Below, piece by piece: positions 21,269-31,100 of a stretch of DNA of 64,000 bases. The stretch comes from Globisporangium splendens (taxonomy: Eukaryota > Oomycota > Peronosporomycetes > Pythiales > Pythiaceae). The stretch spans positions 124,001 through 188,000 of the forward strand of contig VFIW01000018.1 of the NCBI GenBank assembly GCA_006386115.1, in the 5' to 3' direction. The position numbers were made by a program, and so were the translations under genes. Position 1 is the stretch's first letter. Each line of letters begins with the position of its first letter. The notes beneath the pieces are model-generated. The model worked only from the letters and a program-made list of their open reading frames with translations. It searched no databases and was not told where the DNA came from.

Positions 21269-24200
21269 GATCCGCAGATCCACTTGGAAGGTAAGGCTTT
21301 AGTCTACCCACATAAAATGTCGGGTGTAGACGCATGCGTGTAGGTATGTCTAGCGTGTAGGCATCGCCATTGCATTTCACTACCTTGAACGGTCCGATGA
21401 ACCTTGGCAGAAGCTTGGAGCTTCCCAAGTTGGACACTGCATGTTCAGGCAGGTTCGCCGTGCTAAGTAATACAAGATCATTGATCCTATATACTTGCTT
21501 GTTCTTCCTTCCGCTCTTGTCTGCTTGTTCCTTTTGCAGATCCTGAGCCTTCGCGATTGCGTCTCGAACAAACCTCACAACGGCTTGTCTCCTCACAACA
21601 AAGTCATCGACTTGCTGCTCTTCACGACTTGTTAGGCCGTCGAGGGGTTTCATCGAGTCAAAATTGGCTTTCAACTCGGAAGCAGCATTCAGGTCGTAAG
21701 ACGACTTCAGCTTGTTTCCGTGAGCCGGAGTCCCTCCCCCACTTAAGGTAGAGACCTCACCCATTATGGAAGCAGGCACTCGGGGATGAATGCCATAGTT
21801 CACATAAAATGGAGAGTGACCTGTCGAGACATGCGTGGAGTTGTTCAACGCAAGCTCGGCAAGAGGGAGAAACTCACTCCACTCTTTGAAAGACGTTGCG
21901 TAGCTGCGCAACACGTCTTCGAGGACACGATTCACTCGTTCTGTTTGACCGTCCGTTTCAGGGTGTGCCGCTGTTGACATGGACAACTTGGTGTCCAGAA
22001 GTCCGAACAGTGCACGCCAGAACTTGGACGTGAAACGGGTGTCACGGTCAGACACGATCTCGACTGGTAGTCCGTGTAGACGGAATATGACGTCTACAAA
22101 GACCTTGGCAGTCTTCTCAGCAGAGATCTTGTCCGAAACAGGCGCAAGATGCACCATCTTACTGAATCGGTCCACAAACACCAGGATACCATTCCTGCCA
22201 TGTTTGTCCCTTGGAAGCCCGAATATGAAATCCATACTCACAGACTTCCAACTGTCCGACGGGACATGTAATGAACGAAGTGGAGCCTGAGTAGAGCCAG
22301 AGGGCTTCACTCGTTGGCACACTTCGCAAGTACGCACATACTTGCGAACCCACTTGTACATGTGAGGCCAGTAGTAATCTCGAGACAAGTTGAGAAACGT
22401 TTTCTCACGTCCGAGATGGCCACTCGAAGGACCGTCATGGTACTCGTACAAGAGTCGATGACGCAGACCTTCGTCGTTGGGGACAACGATCCTCGCTGGA
22501 TCCCCTTCGTCAACCGCATAATACAACAGCTCATTGTGCATGCTGTAACGGTGAACACGCGATCTTGCTCTTGATGGGAGGTTTTGGAGTGCCTTATCTG
22601 AGGGATTCTTGAAATACTTGATCGGTTCTTGACATGCTTCGTCTTGCTTGTAGCCCTCAGTGATTTCTTCTTGGATTGTGCTTGCCACTCCCGCAGCAAT
22701 CGCGTTGACGTCTTCACAGAGTCGGCACGCTCCGTTCGTGTCGTCACTCTTGTTCTTCGGATCATAGTCCGGACGTCTTGACAAAGCGTCAGCAAGTATG
22801 TTGGACTTGCCGGGCTTGTAGTGTACAACAAAGTTATACTCAGCAAAGAAGGAAAACCATCTTGCCATTCTTTGCGATAGGTGAGGCGTCTTTACAGCTG
22901 TCCGCAGTGATGCGTGATCAGTGTAAATAGCGAACTGCTCCTCACCAAGCAAATAGACTCGGAACTTTGCCAATGCATACTTCATGGCCAAAAGTTCTTT
23001 GCCATGAACCGGATAGTTCCTTTCTGCGGACCTGAGTTGTCGTGATTGATACGACACAACTCTTTCTTTGCCCTCATCATCGTGTTGCATCAGTGCACAC
23101 CCGATGGCACAATCGCTCGCATCGCAGACTACATGGAACGGCTTCTCATGATCTGCGAGAGCTAGGACAGGAGCTTCTCTTAAGCTCTTCTTCGCTTCAG
23201 CAAACGCTGCCTGATGTTCCTCAGACCACTCCCACTCATTGTCCTTTTTCACGAGACTCGTGAGAGGTTGCACTAATGCTGCGTGATTGCGTGTGTATTT
23301 GTGCAGGTAGTTCGCCAAACCCAACCACTGGCGTAGTTGTTTGACATTCTGAGGAATAGGCCAATCGTCAATAGCCTTGACTTTCTCAGGATCAGCTCGA
23401 ACGCCATTCTTGCCAACAAAGCAACCGAGTACAGGGATCTCAGGGGCGAAGAAGATGCATTTCTTCAAGTTAGCGTATAATTTGTTTTCACGCATAACCT
23501 GAAAAACTTGACGGAGATGTTCAAGATGAACATCAACATCCTTCTCCTTTCCCAAAGCCTTACTGTGGACGAAGATATCGTCCAAGTAGCTCGGTGCAAA
23601 CTCTCTCAATGGACGAAGTACATTCGTGACCATTCTGTTGAAAGTTGCTGGTGCGTTCTTCAGACCTTGTGGCATCACCATCCACTCCCACAGCATACCA
23701 CTAGGGGTGCTTACTGCTGTAAATGGTACATCGCTCTCACGCATACGAATCTGATAGAATCCATCCTTCAGATCGATCGCACTAAAGACAGTGCTGCCAA
23801 CCATTCCATCAAGGATCACATCCTTACGTGGAACTGGGGTCTGAGCAGGTATGGTCGCATCATTCAATTTGTTGAATGCATGAACAATACGCCAACCACC
23901 TGTGGCCTTCTTAACACAGAAGGCAAGACTACAGTGCGGAGACTTGCTCTCGCGCACATGGCCAGCCTTCTGTCGCTGCGCGAAGAACTCATCGATTGCA
24001 TCGACTTGTTCCTTCGGTAGCGGCCATTGCCTTGTGATACAGTACTTCGTTCCCGGAAGTACATCTATCTCGTGACGAATGCCTCTGTCTTGCGGCAATT
24101 CGTCAGGCACTTTGTCTGGGAATATGTCCGCATATTCCTTGACAAGTCCATACACGGGGTTTGTCTTTAGAGCGTCCCACGACTGCTCATCAAACCTCTC

Positions 24201-25391
24201 CTTCCGTGTCCTCTCATCTAACACTTCCGCAGTGTTGATGACATCGTCGGCAACTTCATTGACGATCGCACAAATTTGCGAAATTTCGCCTTTCGCCAGG
24301 CTACGCTTAAGCGTCTTCTTGCTCATCAACGGCAAGGAAATCAATTCTCGAGCCAGACTTGGAGGATTTTCAACTTGTACGTGACGCACTATCTGGCTGT
24401 CACCTTCTTCATTGTAGACTACGACGTTCACATATTCGCTTGAAGTGGCTTGTTTTTCTTTCTTCACTTCATCTTCTGCTTCTCTTGTGTCTTGATCAGG
24501 GACGCTTGCAGATCTTCGTTCTTCTTCGTCGGTCTTCTTGTCTTCTTTAACCCTGCCAGAGCGGAACTCTTCATCGCTCTTGGCTACAGGAGTAGTCTTT
24601 TTCTGGCGCCTGACTACTCCACCTCCAGTGGTCTTCACGGGCTTGTCATTTGAGTGTGAGGGGCCATCGCACGCCTGACTCTCATTAGACACATCTTCCA
24701 CAGAGGTATATGCCCAAATTACCTCTCTTGCTGCCAGGCAGCCGAGGTCTTCGTCGACTTGCTTGTCGACGCTGATCTTCTTCTTCTTCCAGTCAATGCT
24801 CGGTTGGTACCTTCTCAACCAGGGCATTCCCAGAATCAGATCAAACTTGTCATCGAGGTCGAGTGCTATAAACTCGTCTTCACCTCGGAAATCATCACAT
24901 TCGATTGCCATACGCAACACGCGCTTAGGCATCATCACTTTTGATCCATTCGCCAAGCGAACGATCATTTCCTTGTTTGAGTTAGGCAGGTCCAAACCTT
25001 GCCTTCTCACCACTTGTGTGCGGACAAAACTGTCCGACGCACCAGTGTCTACAAGAGCCCGTAGAGGTTCTGAATAACCATCTACCTTAACCTTGTGGAC
25101 TATCAAGGCTGGCTCTTGCTCGACATGCTCACATCTGTTCGCGGAAACTTCATGTGCATTGCGCACATCGGGGCAAGAGTTCTGCGCTTCCACGACATTC
25201 ACAGAACTCTTTGTTCGCCCAGTAGGGAGCCCCGCTCCTACTGGTCGTTCCCGTTTTTTGGCTGTTGGGAACGCTCGAATCGTCGGCCTCTGCCTGATCG
25301 ATTCGATCGCGAACCGTGTGTCGCTTGCTGGCTTGGCAAGGACACCTTGCAATTTCTCGCGATGTGACCGGGCTTGCCGCAACGGAAACAC
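20400..25391 (-). CDS. Element 1 Pol: protease-RT-RNase H-integrase-(chromodomain)
   Basis: The ORF has 1663 codons. Domains in order: aspartic protease (LRALVDTGASDSFV, about 25045); reverse transcriptase ending in SYLDDIFVHS (catalytic YLDD, about 23590); RNase H (VVCDASDCAIGCALM and IYTDHASLR); integrase with an HHCC zinc domain (HLGREKTF...CEVCQRVK), DFIFGLP, VSDRDTRF and DGQTERVN (D-D-E); a long Ser/Arg/Pro-rich linker; and a chromodomain (RFYRVRWRGYPPSSDTWEP). A base deletion at 20596/20597 changes the frame just after the chromodomain, so the original C-terminus is replaced by a read-through tail. The natural N-terminus is produced by -1 frameshifting from gag at 25252-25258. The core enzymatic motifs look intact. 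Confidence 0.92.
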   Translation of the reverse strand: MFPLRQARSHREKLQGVLAKPASDTRFAIESIRQRPTIRAFPTAKKRERPVGAGLPTGRTKSSVNVVEAQNSCPDVRNAHEVSANRCEHVEQEPALIVHKVKVDGYSEPLRALVDTGASDSFVRTQVVRRQGLDLPNSNKEMIVRLANGSKVMMPKRVLRMAIECDDFRGEDEFIALDLDDKFDLILGMPWLRRYQPSIDWKKKKISVDKQVDEDLGCLAAREVIWAYTSVEDVSNESQACDGPSHSNDKPVKTTGGGVVRRQKKTTPVAKSDEEFRSGRVKEDKKTDEEERRSASVPDQDTREAEDEVKKEKQATSSEYVNVVVYNEEGDSQIVRHVQVENPPSLARELISLPLMSKKTLKRSLAKGEISQICAIVNEVADDVINTAEVLDERTRKERFDEQSWDALKTNPVYGLVKEYADIFPDKVPDELPQDRGIRHEIDVLPGTKYCITRQWPLPKEQVDAIDEFFAQRQKAGHVRESKSPHCSLAFCVKKATGGWRIVHAFNKLNDATIPAQTPVPRKDVILDGMVGSTVFSAIDLKDGFYQIRMRESDVPFTAVSTPSGMLWEWMVMPQGLKNAPATFNRMVTNVLRPLREFAPSYLDDIFVHSKALGKEKDVDVHLEHLRQVFQVMRENKLYANLKKCIFFAPEIPVLGCFVGKNGVRADPEKVKAIDDWPIPQNVKQLRQWLGLANYLHKYTRNHAALVQPLTSLVKKDNEWEWSEEHQAAFAEAKKSLREAPVLALADHEKPFHVVCDASDCAIGCALMQHDDEGKERVVSYQSRQLRSAERNYPVHGKELLAMKYALAKFRVYLLGEEQFAIYTDHASLRTAVKTPHLSQRMARWFSFFAEYNFVVHYKPGKSNILADALSRRPDYDPKNKSDDTNGACRLCEDVNAIAAGVASTIQEEITEGYKQDEACQEPIKYFKNPSDKALQNLPSRARSRVHRYSMHNELLYYAVDEGDPARIVVPNDEGLRHRLLYEYHDGPSSGHLGREKTFLNLSRDYYWPHMYKWVRKYVRTCEVCQRVKPSGSTQAPLRSLHVPSDSWKSVSMDFIFGLPRDKHGRNGILVFVDRFSKMVHLAPVSDKISAEKTAKVFVDVIFRLHGLPVEIVSDRDTRFTSKFWRALFGLLDTKLSMSTAAHPETDGQTERVNRVLEDVLRSYATSFKEWSEFLPLAELALNNSTHVSTGHSPFYVNYGIHPRVPASIMGEVSTLSGGGTPAHGNKLKSSYDLNAASELKANFDSMKPLDGLTSREEQQVDDFVVRRQAVVRFVRDAIAKAQDLQKEQADKSGRKNKQVYRINDLVLLSTANLPEHAVSNLGSSKLLPRFIGPFKVVKCNGDAYTLDIPTRMRLHPTFYVGRLKPYLPSGSADPTRSSANDRADREASPLDCEEQTAHRSGDSSRRTGVAGRRRIGPSLPPALEDENGTRHEVPREPNLPLPQSAAGDREPTHETSRSSGAEQVRPEPVGTVPRNGTPKPNTGQNLLSDRRSSTHDRRHGSRDSRSVPQASNNAAAAPRFAHDEHSSTSRVAQSFSRSVPPPLLDSQGEHRWVVESIVDHEDRPTHRRGKKQLNHQRFYRVRWRGYPPSSDTWEPRQNWSLMSPTWSAAMRTACSVARGDTTTTRATIRSVVSGSSSFGTSIATTKKTLHLVLVLKTNKCSP

Positions 25392-26281
25392 TTCCCGTCA
25401 TTGCGTGGCTGTCTGTTAGCGGTCGCATCGGCATACGAGATGTCCATCGGCTCTGGACCGTCGTATGTGACTGCGTGTTGTCGAACAGGACGAGGGCCGA
25501 AACCGTTGAACTTGGCTTGCTTGATGCTGAATTCTTCTTGCATCGCTCGCTCGATGGCTTCATCCAGCGTCTTGGGGTACTCGCGGAACAGCTGGTTCCG
25601 AATCGGACCGTCATTGAGCCCTGCCATGAATGTCACAACTTGCGTTGAGACATCAATCGGCTCATTCACGATACTTGACACAAGGTATCGTGCTCGTTGA
25701 GCGTACGAGTGTAGGTCGTATCTACCCTGACGAAGCTTTAAGAACTCAGCACGAGCTCGAAATTCGCTCTGCGGAGGCTCAAAAGCTCTCTTCAGCTCTC
25801 GCTTGAAGTCGTCCAGGTCGTAGAAGCAATGTGGCTCCGCCAATCGCTTCCCATACGCCCAACTCTTGGCTCGACCCGCAAGGTTTGACATCGCAAACAA
25901 CACTTGCTGCATTGGGTCCCGTAGTTGCCTTGCAGTGATAGCTGCATCCAACTCAACGAACCATCTCGCTAGAGGTTCGTTTTCTCCGCCACGGTACGGA
26001 GATACATCGAGCTTCAGAGGCGCCACTCTCATCGTCGTGTCAGGAGTTGCAGGCTGTCGATGAGTGTTCATGATCTCGTGATGCATGAAGCTCGTAGCCG
26101 CATCCCTCTGTTCATCCGGTGACGCTGATCTCAGCAAGCTGATTACAGCTGCCTCACCGATGACTGCTCGCACACGCTCGAGGGCTGCTCACTCGTGGCT
26201 AAACAAATGAGGGAAATGCTCATTCGTCAGCTCCACGGTCTCTGCAGGTATCGTACCCATCGGCGTCTCCATCCCTTCCAT
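25238..26281 (-). pseudogene. Element 1 Gag, with a premature stop near the N-terminus
   Basis: Alignment with element 2 puts the true start at ATG 26281. After 30 codons (ending HLFSHE) comes TGA at 26191-26189, where element 2 has TGG (HEWMALERMR). The frame then stays open to the stop at 25238-25240. The retained part has a typical gypsy Gag capsid region (ENEPLARWFVELDA, FKRELKRAFEPPQSEFRAR, LRQGRYDLHSYAQRARYL) and a CCHC zinc knuckle (CFRCGKPGHIARNC, about 25365-25405). The C-terminal region overlaps pol and contains the slippery site. Translation could restart downstream, but as written the full Gag cannot be made. Confidence 0.85.
25252..25258 (-). promoter_or_regulatory. Gag-pol -1 ribosomal frameshift heptamer, A AAA AAC
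   Basis: In the gag frame the codons read CCA AAA AAC GGG. The heptamer A AAA AAC is thus in the canonical X XXY YYZ register, and slipping back one base gives exactly the pol frame (GCC AAA AAA CGG). The gag stop follows four codons later. AAAAAAC is a known efficient -1 site in retroviruses. A downstream pseudoknot was not searched for. Confidence 0.75.
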
Positions 26282-26368
26282 TGTTTCTTGCAATCGAACA
26301 GGGGGCCTTGGAATGTCCGCGCACGCTTTCTCAGCGGCCTATGCAGAGTCTTGGCTTGGTCGTTGGAA

Positions 26369-26387
26369 GGACTACGAAGTGCTACCA
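26369..26387 (-). other. Primer-binding site of element 1
   Basis: On the minus strand TGGTAGCACTTCGTAGTCC begins 2 bp after the TTACA end of the LTR remnant. It starts with TGG, complementary to a tRNA CCA end, and shares its first 13 bases with the equivalent site of element 2. The tRNA species was not identified. Confidence 0.65.
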
Positions 26388-26389
26388 GG

Positions 26390-26417
26390 TGTAAGAGGCT
26401 ATCCAAGACAGCCTCAA
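26390..26417 (-). repeat. 28-bp remnant of the element 1 5' LTR
   Basis: The plus strand starts TGTAAGAGG, the inverse of an LTR 3' end, then diverges (CTATCCAAGACAGCCTCAA against GGTGCTGTTAACAACAGTC in the left LTR). The central LTR follows directly. Most of the 5' LTR of element 1 has been lost or replaced. Confidence 0.6.
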
Positions 26418-27066
26418 TGTAATGGGCTATAACCAGCCATTACATGAAGGTGGATCTGTTACCAGATCTAGTGTGTCACACACCACCTTCAGCGTGCATT
26501 GTGGAGACACAAATAACAAAGGGATTACGGTAATACAGTCCCCACATGCACGTGTGACGTCATTCGATGACGTCACGAGTGTTCTCTGTGCTGATCAGTG
26601 CAGAATGTTGTTCTCATGTACTAATCAGTACAGAGCGATACATCCATGTACTAATCAAGTACTGAGTGATGGTTCCTGCTTGGGAAACTGGACTGGCGAC
26701 GAGACCGACGTGTCTCTGCCACCTGGAGTGAGTGGCGCGAGCCAATCACTTTGCAGGTGTTTTATACAAGACTTGAAGTTCAAGCTTCTAGAAGATCCCG
26801 TAGGTTCAACCTCAGTGTACCCAAGGTTTTATATATCAGATTCATAGGTTTTATTGTGTATGTTTAGGTTTTAGTTATAAAACGTGTAGGATCCCTTGGG
26901 GTTCATCAGTAAGTAGCGACAGGAACCATAACCATTTTTAATTCAGTTGCAAATTTTCCTCCAAGTACTCAAGTCTTCTTCCTCCCTCCAAGTCGGGAGA
27001 TCGCTTCCTCTGGCACAAGCGTGTGTGCCGTGTTTGAGGGACTGTTGTGAACAGCGCCCTCTTACA
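26418..27066 (+). repeat. Ty3/gypsy LTR, central (5' LTR of element 2)
   Basis: This 649-bp LTR reads TGTAATGGGC...CTCTTACA on the plus strand. It contains the CRE-like palindrome at 26554-26576, the GTACTAATCAGTAC-type palindromes (26615-26665) and a TTTTATATATC box near 26826. It differs from the right LTR at about ten sites by eye, so element 2 is not a very recent insertion or its LTRs have been partly converted. Confidence 0.95.
26554..26576. promoter_or_regulatory. Paired CRE-like sites (TGACGTCA) in the central LTR
   Basis: Two TGACGTCA octamers are arranged around TTCGA as a near-perfect palindrome. It lies about 260 bp upstream of the TATA-like box at 26826, a plausible enhancer position for the sense transcript of element 2. 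Confidence 0.6.
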
Positions 27067-27068
27067 CT

Positions 27069-27086
27069 TGGTAGCACTTCGAGCGG
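27069..27086 (+). other. Primer-binding site of element 2
   Basis: TGGTAGCACTTCGAGCGG begins 2 bp after the 5' LTR. TGG would pair with a tRNA CCA end. It shares its first 13 bases with the primer site of element 1, which supports this assignment. Confidence 0.65.
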
Positions 27087-27185
27087 TCCTTCCAACGACC
27101 CAGTGAAGTGAAGAGGTTTGACGACGCGGCTTTAAGCACGTCGCGCATTCCTGTCCAAGACCCTGCGAGCATCCTTGTTTGGAAC

Positions 27186-28140
27186 ATGGATGCTACAGGA
27201 ACCCCACTCGGTCCAGCAGTACCGGAAACTGTCGAGTTGACTATTGAGGGTTTCCCTCATTTGTCTTCTCATGAGTGGATGGCGCTTGAGCGCATGCGAG
27301 ATGTCATCGGAGAGGCTGCTGTGGTCAGTCTGCTTCGATCGGCATCTCCGGAGGACCAGAAGAGCGCGGTGGTCAGCTTTCATGCACCACGAGATCATGT
27401 CCTCCCGGAAGCAGGTCGCAACCCCTGTTTCCTCAATCAGGACGGTGCCACTGAAGCTTGACGTCTCTCCGTATCGCGGCGGAGAGAACGAACCTCTCTC
27501 ACGATGGTTCGTCGAGTTGGATGCAGCCATCGCTGCAAGACAACTGCGAGACCCTTCGCAGCAAGTGTTGTTCGCGATGTCCAACCTTGCGGGTCGTGCG
27601 AAGAGCTGGGCGTATGGCAAGCGTTTAGTCGATCTAAACTGCTTCCCCAGCTACGACGGTCCGATTCGGAACCAATTGTTCCGCGAGTACCCCAAGACGC
27701 TGGATGAAGCCATTGAGCGTGCGATGCAAGAAGAGTTCAGCATGAAGCAAGTGAAGTTCCATGGGTTTGCGTCGAGACCAATGCGGCAATCGAATGCCGT
27801 GCATGATGGTCCCGAGCCCATGGACATCTCGTACATTTCCACGCCTGGAAATGAGCGTCCTCGCAACGATGGGAAGTGTTTCCGTTGCGGGAAGCCGGGT
27901 CACATTGCTCGGAACTGCAAGGTGTCTTTGCCGGGTCGGCAAACGACACAGGGTGCTCGTTCGAACAACCACGATCGTTCTTACGGTCGTCGGTTCGAGC
28001 GGTCACTGGGCCAAAAAACGGGAATGGACAGTAGGGGCGGGGCCTCCTACTGGCCCGGAAAAGAGGACTGTGGACGTTGTGGAGACACAGGACTCGGGCC
28101 CCTATGTGCATCAAGCACATGCAGTTTCCACTATGAGTGA
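27186..28140 (+). pseudogene. Element 2 Gag, frameshifted and internally deleted
   Basis: ATG 27186 (MDATGTPLGPAVPETVEL) opens the frame. Near 27370-27380 it must shift to reach FMHHEIM and VSPYRGGENEPLSRWF. At about 27648 the text jumps from KRLVDLNCF to DGPIRNQLF, missing about 75-80 codons that element 1 keeps (its FKRELKRAFEPPQSEFRAR to VVTFMAGLN part). The zinc knuckle CFRCGKPGHIARNC is intact (about 27880-27920). A one-base loss before CCAAAAAACGG puts the heptamer out of register with gag. The protein could not assemble as a normal capsid. Confidence 0.85.
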
Positions 28141-31100
28141 GAAGAGTGTCAGTCAAACGTCAAGTTTGATCGTTCACAAAGTTTATGTAGACGGTATTGC
28201 AACGCCTCTACGAGCTTTGGTTGACACTGGTGCGTCGAACAACTTTGTTCGAAATGAAGTGATCGTCAGGCATGGTGTCTTCGTGCCTGATGCGAATGAA
28301 GAGAAGACAATGATTGTCCGGTTGGCAAATGGGTCAACTGTGAAGATGCCGAAGCGCGTGGTGCGCTTGGCAATCAAGTGTGAAGATTTCCGAGGTGAAG
28401 ACGAGTTTATTTTACTCGACCTCGATGACAAGTTTGACATCATCCTGGGAATGCCGTGGTTGAAGCGTTACCAACCTAGCATTGACTGGATGAATATGAA
28501 GATCTCCGTTGGCAAGTCACGAGATGTTGACTTGTGCTGCACAACAACGGATGAAGTGGTGTGGGTGTACACATCTGTGGAAGAGATCCCAGATGGCCCT
28601 TGTGATATTGCGGTGTGCGATGGCCCCCATGTTCACAAGTGGTACCCATTTTGAAGACGACAAACGGAGGTGGAGCAGTCAGGCGCCAGAAAAAGACTGT
28701 CTCCTTTGCCATCGACGACGAGAAGGTTCGCGATGGCGTTGACAAGAGTGAATGGAAGAGGAACAGACACCCTTCCCAACAAGACAAGAAGAAGACCAGC
28801 AAGAGAAGTTTTTCGCCAAGAGTTTTGAGTACCCCTGATCAAGGTACAAGTGGTGATGACGAAGGGAGTGTCCAAGCACAAGACACTCCAAGCGAGTTTG
28901 TGAATATCGCGGTCTACAATGAGGAAGGTGGCGTGGATGTAATCCGTCACGTGAAGATTGAAAATCCTCCAAGTTCAGTCGAAGAGTTGATTTCCTTGCC
29001 ATTGATGAGCAAGAAGACACTGGAGCGCAGCCTAGCGAGAGGCGATATTGCGCAGGTGTGTGTGATCGTCGAAATGGTCGACGAAGGCTTCGTCAACACA
29101 GCATCGAGTGCGGATGCAGATGTGTTGGACGAAAAGACACGGAAGGAAAGGTTCGAGGAGCAGTCGTGGGACGCCCTCAAGAAGAACCCCGTGTATGCGC
29201 TTGCCAGGGAATTTGAAGACATTTTCCCTGACAAGGTGCCGGACGAATTGCCGTTCGATAGAGGCATTCGTCATGAGATTGACGTGCTTCCTGGCACGAA
29301 GTACTGCATCACAAGACAGTGGCCGTTGCCAAAGGAACAAGTCGAGGCAATCGACGAGTTCTTTGCACAACGTGCTAAGGCTGGTCATGTGCGAGAGAGC
29401 AAGTCTCCGCATTGCAGCCCCACTTTCTGTGTGAAGAAGGCAACTGGAGGTTGGCGCATTGTTCACGCTTTCAACAAGCTGAACGACGCGACAATTCCGG
29501 CCCAGACTCCGGTTCCACGCAAGGACATGATCCTTGATGGAATGGTTGGCAGCACCGTCTTTAGTGCTATCGATCTGAAAGATGGGTTCTATCAGATTCG
29601 AATGCGCGAAGACGATGTCCCACTAACCGCAGTGAGCACCCCGAGTGGTATGCTGTGGGAATGGTTAGTGATGCCACAGGGACTGAAGAATGCTCCTGCG
29701 ACCTTCAATCGAATGGTCACGAACGTTCCTCGTCCTCTGCGAACATTTGCACCAAGTTACTTTGACGACATTTTCGTTCACAGTAAGACCACGAATGGGA
29801 AGTCTGATGTCGATGTTCATCTCGATCATCTTCGTCAAGTTTTCCAGGTCATGCGTGAGAACAAACTCTACGCAAACTTGAAGAAGTGCATGTTCTTCTC
29901 CCCCGAGATCCCTGTTCTCGGTTGTTTTGTGGGCAAGAGCGGTGTTCGAGTCGATCCGGAGAAGGTCAAAGCTATTGACGATTGGCCAGTGCCAAAGAAT
30001 GTCAAACAGCTGCGACAATGGTTGGGTCTAGCCAACTACTTGCACAAGTACACGCGCAATTATGCAGCGTTGGTGCAACCCCTCACACAGCTCTTGAAGA
30101 AAGACGTTGAGTGGGAGTGGTCTGAGGAACATCAGACGGCGTTCGAAGAAGTCAAGAGGAGTCTTCGAGAAGCTCCTGTGTTGGCTCTGCCAAACCACGA
30201 CAAGCCGTTCCACGTCGTCTGCGATGCGAGCGACTATGCCATCGGTTGCGCCTTAATGCAACACGATGATGAGGGTCACGAGCGAGTTGTGTCGTATCAG
30301 TCACGACAACTCCGACCCGCAGAACGGAACTACCCAGTTCACGACAAGGAACTTCTGGCGATGAAGTATTCTTTGGTCAAGTTCCGTGTGTATCTGCTTG
30401 GCGAGGAGCGCTTTGCCATCTACACTGATCGCGCATCTCTGCGTACGGCAGTAAAGACTCCTCATTTGTCGCAAAGAATGGCAAGATGGTTTTCCTTCTT
30501 TGCTGAGTATAATTTTGTTGTACACTACAAGCCCGGCAAGTCCAACATACTTGCTGACGCTTTGTCAAGACGTCCGGACTATGATCCGAAGAACAAGAGT
30601 GACGACACGAACGGAGCGTGCCGACTCTGTGAAGACGTCAACGCGATTGCTGCGGGAGTGGCAAGCACAATCCAAGAAGAAATCACTGAGGGCTACAAGC
30701 AAGACGAAGCATGTCAAGAACCGATCAAGTATTTCAAGAATCCCTCAGATAAGGCACTCCAAAACCTCCCATCAAGAGCAAGATCGCGTGTTCACCGTTA
30801 CAGCATGCACAATGAGCTGTTGTATTATGCGGTTGACGAAGGGGATCCAGCGAGGATCGTTGTCCCCAACGACGAAGGTCTGCGTCATCGACTCTTGTAC
30901 GAGTACCATGACGGTCCTTCGAGTGGCCATCTCGGACGTGAGAAAACGTTTCTCAACTTGTCTCGAGATTACTACTGGCCTCACATGTACAAGTGGGTTC
31001 GCAAGTATGTGCGTACTTGCGAAGTGTGCCAACGAGTGAAGCCCTCTGGCTCTACTCAGGCTCCACTTCGTTCATTACATGTCCCGTCGGACAGTTGGAA

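Larger units (their letters stand above)
19478..26417 (-). mobile_element. Ty3/gypsy retrotransposon, element 1 (minus strand), 5' LTR almost lost
   Basis: Read on the minus strand, the order is a 5' LTR remnant (26417-26390), a tRNA primer site, gag, a -1 slippery site, pol (PR-RT-RNase H-IN-chromodomain), a polypurine tract (about 20128-20136) and the 3' LTR (20125-19478). The RT-RNase H-integrase order marks it as Ty3/gypsy (Metaviridae-like). It lies head to head with element 2. From 22877 leftward to 19478 it is nearly identical to the inverse of 30469-33869 of element 2. To the right of that point the two are only about 80 percent alike by eye. The flanks of the pair show no target-site duplication. 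Confidence 0.93.
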
